This document shows positions 7,516 through 11,009 of a DNA stretch of 11,009 bases, piece after piece; position 1 is the stretch's first letter, and each line of letters opens with the position of its first letter. The position numbers and the translations under genes were made by a program. The notes under the pieces were generated by a model. It saw only the letters and a list, made by a program, of their open reading frames with translations, searched no databases and was not told the DNA's origin. The DNA comes from Cyclobacteriaceae bacterium (GTDB lineage: Bacteria > Bacteroidota > Bacteroidia > Cytophagales > Cyclobacteriaceae): the NCBI GenBank assembly GCA_019751475.1, contig JAIENH010000620.1, positions 1 through 11,009 of the forward strand, given 5' to 3'.

Positions 7516-7723
7516 AGGGTAAGGTTGGTAAATAATTTGCTTTACGAATGTAACAGAAAGCGAACGAACTTGGTAATTTACCCGAAAAATTGACCAATCG
7601 TTAGGCATGGATTTTACAATATCAACATGTGACCTTTTGCCAAGCCTTCCTCTAAAGGAGGATAAACTGATTTTTTGAGGCATTGGCCTGCTATTCTTGA
7701 ACGAAACCTTAACTAAAACCTTT
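7516..7723. promoter_or_regulatory. Divergent intergenic region between secreted protein and efflux operon
   Basis: This 208-base stretch should hold the promoters of both divergent transcripts. I looked for the Bacteroidota -7 element TAnnTTTG with an upstream TTG. Only imperfect matches occur: TATTCTTG at 7692-7699 on the + strand, and TACATTCG on the - strand, each one base off and without a well-spaced -33 element. No promoter can be placed with confidence. The region also contains a small hairpin with a purine-rich AAAGGAGG sequence, listed separately. No regulator gene adjoins it. Confidence 0.4.
7648..7662 (+). other. Short hairpin containing an orphan Shine-Dalgarno-like AAAGGAGG
   Basis: Bases TCCTC (7648-7652) pair with GAGGA (7658-7662) around a 5-base loop, giving a 5-bp stem. 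The right arm and loop include AAAGGAGG (7654-7661), complementary to the 16S rRNA 3' end. No ATG follows at normal distance: the next bases lead to a TTG at 7675 in a frame other than that of the adaptor gene, whose ATG is at 7724. A run of six T lies at 7671-7676, nine bases past the stem, too far for a standard terminator. It may be chance. Confidence 0.25.
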
Positions 7724-8809
7724 ATGCACCGATTTCTCATGCTTGTGGGTATATGTCTCCTGTTCGCCCACGTTAGCTGCACATCTAAAAAGCAAGAAAA
7801 AGAAGAAGAATTTAAGTTTTTAGTCACCAGTCCATTGCGTACGGACACCATGGTGACACGGACCTATGTGTGTCAAATTCGTGCCATCCAGCACATTGAG
7901 TTGCGTGCGCTGGAAAGAGGCTACCTGCAAAACATTTATGTAGACGAGGGAAAGTTTGTCAGAAAAGGACAAATGATGTTTCAAATCATGCCCCTGCTCT
8001 ACCGGGCTGAACTTCAAAAAGCAGAAGCTGAAGCCAACTATGCAGAAATCGAATACCTGAATACCAAGCAGCTTGCCGACAGTAATGTAGTTTCTAAAAA
8101 CGAATTGGCGTTAGCGAAAGCGAAGTTAAACAAAGCCAAAGCCGAACTCACTTTAGCACAAGTGCACTTAGGATTTACGGAGATCAAAGCACCCTTCAAC
8201 GGAATCATGGATCGCTTTCAGGTGCGATTGGGAAGTCTTGTGGATGCAGGCGATCTGTTGACAACGCTATCAGACAACAGCGAGATGTGGGTGTACTTCA
8301 ATGTGCCTGAGGCAGAGTACTTGAATTACAAATCCAACTTGAAAAAAGACAGCGTGATGAGGGTGAAACTACTGATGGCCAATAATGAAATTTTCGAATA
8401 CCCCGGTGTAGTCAAAGCCATCGAGGCGGACTTCAACAACGAAACTGGAAACATCGCGTTCCGCGCCACCTTCCCCAACCCAAAAGGTTTGTTACGACAC
8501 GGTGAAACGGGCAACGTACTGGCCAATTCTGTTTTCAAAAATGCGTTGCTCATTCCGCAGAAATCAACTTTTGAAGTGCTGGAGAAAAAATATGTGTACG
8601 TGGTGGATAAGGAAAATGTAATTCATCAACGGGAGATTTCCATAGCCGCAGAAATGCCAGACTTGTATGTGATCTCCGCAGGACTTGCCGAAGGCGACAA
8701 GATTATGCTGGAAGGTATCCGCAAGGTGAGAGACAACGAAAAAATTGCCGAGTACAGATACGAAGACCCTAAGAAAGTGCTTCCGCGCCTAAACGTCTAT
8801 GTTGAATAA
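7724..8809 (+). CDS. RND efflux periplasmic adaptor subunit (MFP/HlyD family lipoprotein)
   Basis: The 361-residue adaptor links an inner-membrane RND pump to an outer-membrane channel. The ATG at 7724 gives a lipoprotein signal peptide: R3, hydrophobic LMLVGICLLFA, and the lipobox-like HVSC with Cys19 as the lipidated residue. The -3 position is His, not the usual Leu, so the call is good but not perfect. Domains in order are the first half of the lipoyl (barrel-sandwich) domain at about 50-85 (LRALERGYLQNIYVDEGKFV), an alpha-helical hairpin at about 86-150 rich in A, E, K and L (AELQKAEAEANYAEIEYL, LAKAKLNKAKAELTLAQ), the second lipoyl half beginning IKAPFNGIMD at 154, then a beta-barrel domain and a membrane-proximal domain up to about 345. 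A TTG at 7697 in frame would spoil the signal peptide. The pump gene starts 22 bases downstream. No local repressor is visible. Confidence 0.95.
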   Translation: MHRFLMLVGICLLFAHVSCTSKKQEKEEEFKFLVTSPLRTDTMVTRTYVCQIRAIQHIELRALERGYLQNIYVDEGKFVRKGQMMFQIMPLLYRAELQKAEAEANYAEIEYLNTKQLADSNVVSKNELALAKAKLNKAKAELTLAQVHLGFTEIKAPFNGIMDRFQVRLGSLVDAGDLLTTLSDNSEMWVYFNVPEAEYLNYKSNLKKDSVMRVKLLMANNEIFEYPGVVKAIEADFNNETGNIAFRATFPNPKGLLRHGETGNVLANSVFKNALLIPQKSTFEVLEKKYVYVVDKENVIHQREISIAAEMPDLYVISAGLAEGDKIMLEGIRKVRDNEKIAEYRYEDPKKVLPRLNVYVE

Positions 8810-8831
8810 CGTCATCTAACCCCACGAAATA

Positions 8832-11009
8832 ATGTTTGGTATATTTATAAAAAGGCCGGTACTCGCCATTGTGTTGTCGCTCGTGATCATTTTCATGGGT
8901 GTGCTGTCCATTAAGATTCTTCCAACCTCGCAGTTCCCTTCTGTTGCGCCACCGGTGGTAATGGTTTCCGCATCGTACCCAGGTGCCAGTGCAAAAACAT
9001 TGACTGAATCCGTTATCATCCCGATTGAGCAAGCGATCAACGGAGCGTGGGGCATGCGCTACATGTCTTCTGATGCAACCAGCGCGGGTGAAGCCAACGT
9101 ACAAGTAATTTTTGAACCGGGCACGGATATCAACCAAGCCTTGGTGCAAGTGTCTAATCGCGTTGAGCAAGTGCGCAACCAACTCCCACCGCTGGTGCAA
9201 CGCGAAGGTGTGATCATCACCCCGGTAATTCCCAGTATGCTCATGTATGTAAACTTGTATAGCAAAGACAAGAATGCCAACATGAAATTCTTGTTCAACT
9301 ATGCGGGTGTCACCATGATACCAGAATTGCAGCGTATCAATGGTATTGGGCAAGCAAGGATTTTGGGAAGCCGGCAATACGCCATGCGCATTTGGTTGAA
9401 TCCCGAACGGATGCGTGCTTATAATGTGTCACCCGATGAAGTCATGGAAGCATTGGCCGATCAAAGTGTGATTGGTAAACCCGGACGTATTGGTAGAGGT
9501 GATAGCAAGCGCGCAGAAGCGCTGGAATATGTGCTGGCCTACTCTGACCGGTTTAGCAAGCCAGAAGAATATGAAAATGTCATTATCCGCGCCAATGCAA
9601 AAGGAGAATTGCTTCGCCTGAAGGATATGGCAAAAGTCGATCTTGGCAGTGAGTATTACGATATCTATTCCAATCTTAACGGTTATCCTTCAGCTGCGAT
9701 TGTACTGAAACAAACCTATGGAAGTAATGCGAGCCAGGTGATCGCCAATGTAAAGGCGAAATTGGAAGAGTTAAAGAAAGACTTTCCTCCGGGCATGGAT
9801 TATGAAATCAGTTACGATGTATCGAAATTTTTGGACGCATCCACGGAGAACGTAATTCACACGCTACGCGATGCATTCATTCTGGTAGCCTTAGTGGTGT
9901 TTATCTTCCTGGGCGATTGGCGCTCAACGTTGATTCCCACCTTAGCTGTACCTATCTCGCTCATTGGGGCATTCATCTTCATGTCGGCCTTTGGACTGAC
10001 CATCAACATGATTACCCTGTTTGCCATTGTGCTCGCTATCGGTATTGTAGTGGACGATGCCATTGTGGTGGTAGAGGCTGTACACGCAAAAATGGCCGAA
10101 GAACATTTGTCGCCATTCAAGGCCGTACAAAAAGTATTGGGTGAAATCAGCGGTGCGGTAATTGCTATCACACTGTTAATGACGGCTGTGTTTGTGCCGA
10201 TCGCCTTCATGTCAGGGCCGGTGGGTGTATTCTACCGCCAGTTTTCTATTACCATGGCCAGTGCTATTATCCTTTCGGGATTAGTGGCTCTTACACTTAC
10301 ACCTGTGCTGTGCGCCATGATTTTGAAGAACACCCATGGAAAGGCCCGGAAGAAAAACTGGTTCAACAATTTCATCGATAGCTTCAATATTTTATTTGAA
10401 AAACTTACAAAACGCTACGTTCAGTTGTTGCAGTTGATTGCCAAACGCAAACTGGTGACAGCTGGATTATGGCTGGCCTTTACGGTAGGCATCGTGATCA
10501 TTAGTTCCAACCTTCCTTCAGGTTTCATTCCCAGTGAAGACCAGGGTATGATTTATGCCATCGTGCAAACACCTCCCGGCTCTACACTCGAGCGCACCAA
10601 TGACATCTCGCGTCAACTGCAGGAGATTCTTTCCAAAGTAGATGGCATCCAGTCTGTTTCATCTATTGCAGGATACGAAGTACTCACCGAAGGTCGTGGC
10701 TCAAACGCTGGCACGTGTTTGATTAACCTCAAGCCATGGTCTGAACGTGAGCACACGGTGCAAGAAATCATTTACGAGTTGGAAGAAAAAGCAAAAGAAC
10801 TTCCAGGCGCTACGATTGAATTTTTTGACCCGCCTGCTGTGCCAGGCTTTGGTGCTGCCGGTGGTTTTGCACTCCAGCTTCTTGACAAAAATCCAGACGG
10901 TACATACGATGACTTGGAGAAAGTGAAGAATGAGTTTATGGAAGCGCTGGAAAAGCGCAAAGAGCTTACTGGCTTATTCACGTTCTTCAGTGCCAACTAT
11001 CCGCAATAC
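8832..11009 (+). CDS. RND efflux transporter, AcrB/HAE1 type (3' end outside window)
   Basis: The frame is open from the ATG at 8832 to the window edge, giving 726 residues of an expected 1030-1060. It encodes a proton-driven trimeric inner-membrane exporter of hydrophobic and amphiphilic compounds. The N-terminus FIKRPVLAIVLSLVIIFMGVLS is the standard first helix, followed by the porter-domain start LPTSQFPSVAPPVV. Transmembrane helix 4 carries GIVVDDAIVVVE with the Asp pair 408-409, equivalent to the AcrB proton-relay residues Asp407-Asp408. The second half starts after a linker with KRKLVTAGLWLAF, then GFIPSEDQGMIYAIVQTPPG from residue 564. The substrate-loop region reads IAGYEVLTEGRGSNAG, differing from AcrB as is common in Bacteroidota HAE1 pumps. 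The relay Lys of helix 10 lies beyond the window. The start fits the universal F-I-x-R-P opening. It forms one operon with the adaptor; substrate is unknown. Confidence 0.97.
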   Translation, partial: MFGIFIKRPVLAIVLSLVIIFMGVLSIKILPTSQFPSVAPPVVMVSASYPGASAKTLTESVIIPIEQAINGAWGMRYMSSDATSAGEANVQVIFEPGTDINQALVQVSNRVEQVRNQLPPLVQREGVIITPVIPSMLMYVNLYSKDKNANMKFLFNYAGVTMIPELQRINGIGQARILGSRQYAMRIWLNPERMRAYNVSPDEVMEALADQSVIGKPGRIGRGDSKRAEALEYVLAYSDRFSKPEEYENVIIRANAKGELLRLKDMAKVDLGSEYYDIYSNLNGYPSAAIVLKQTYGSNASQVIANVKAKLEELKKDFPPGMDYEISYDVSKFLDASTENVIHTLRDAFILVALVVFIFLGDWRSTLIPTLAVPISLIGAFIFMSAFGLTINMITLFAIVLAIGIVVDDAIVVVEAVHAKMAEEHLSPFKAVQKVLGEISGAVIAITLLMTAVFVPIAFMSGPVGVFYRQFSITMASAIILSGLVALTLTPVLCAMILKNTHGKARKKNWFNNFIDSFNILFEKLTKRYVQLLQLIAKRKLVTAGLWLAFTVGIVIISSNLPSGFIPSEDQGMIYAIVQTPPGSTLERTNDISRQLQEILSKVDGIQSVSSIAGYEVLTEGRGSNAGTCLINLKPWSEREHTVQEIIYELEEKAKELPGATIEFFDPPAVPGFGAAGGFALQLLDKNPDGTYDDLEKVKNEFMEALEKRKELTGLFTFFSANYPQY

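Noticed and set aside
7516..7851. N-terminal extension of the small secreted protein on the - strand
   Set aside because: It would add 112 residues before a good signal peptide and overlap the start of the adaptor gene; the ATG at 7513-7515 is the better start.
8769..9377. Open frame of 202 codons on the - strand over the start of the RND pump gene
   Set aside because: The + strand encodes a textbook RND N-terminus over the same bases. The antisense translation is rich in His and Arg with no recognisable fold.

Overview
The window looks like chromosome from a Bacteroidota bacterium, most likely of the Cytophagia type. The protein style points that way: a comB homologue, a TPR membrane protein, and a lipoprotein-type efflux adaptor next to an RND pump. 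Most start codons lack a Shine-Dalgarno sequence, which is usual in this phylum. This is inference from general appearance, and no marker gene fixes the genus. GC content is moderate over most of the window, and the left end is visibly AT-rich.

Left region (1 to about 1175): the C-terminal part of a probable outer-membrane beta-barrel protein enters from the left edge. It is followed by a small two-gene module, a putative antitoxin and a RelE/ParE-type toxin joined by a 4-base overlap.

Central region (1182 to 7078): five genes on the + strand follow closely. They are plsC (phospholipid acyltransferase), gatC (amidotransferase subunit, overlapping plsC by 53 bases), a 998-residue multi-pass membrane protein with a TPR tail and unknown function, gcvT (glycine cleavage T protein) and comB (2-phosphosulfolactate phosphatase family). 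Gaps are 6, -53, 27, 42 and 40 bases, so one or two transcripts could carry them. They share no single pathway and mostly read as housekeeping.

Right region (7135 to 11009): a small secreted protein on the - strand converges on comB and diverges from an efflux operon. That operon encodes a lipoprotein periplasmic adaptor (MFP/HlyD) and an AcrB-like RND transporter that runs off the right edge. An outer-membrane channel gene may follow outside the window.

I did not find a clear new system, mobile element, CRISPR array or RNA gene. The points most worth a second look are the TPR membrane protein, the toxin-antitoxin pair abutting plsC-gatC, the lone comB, and the unnamed small secreted protein.
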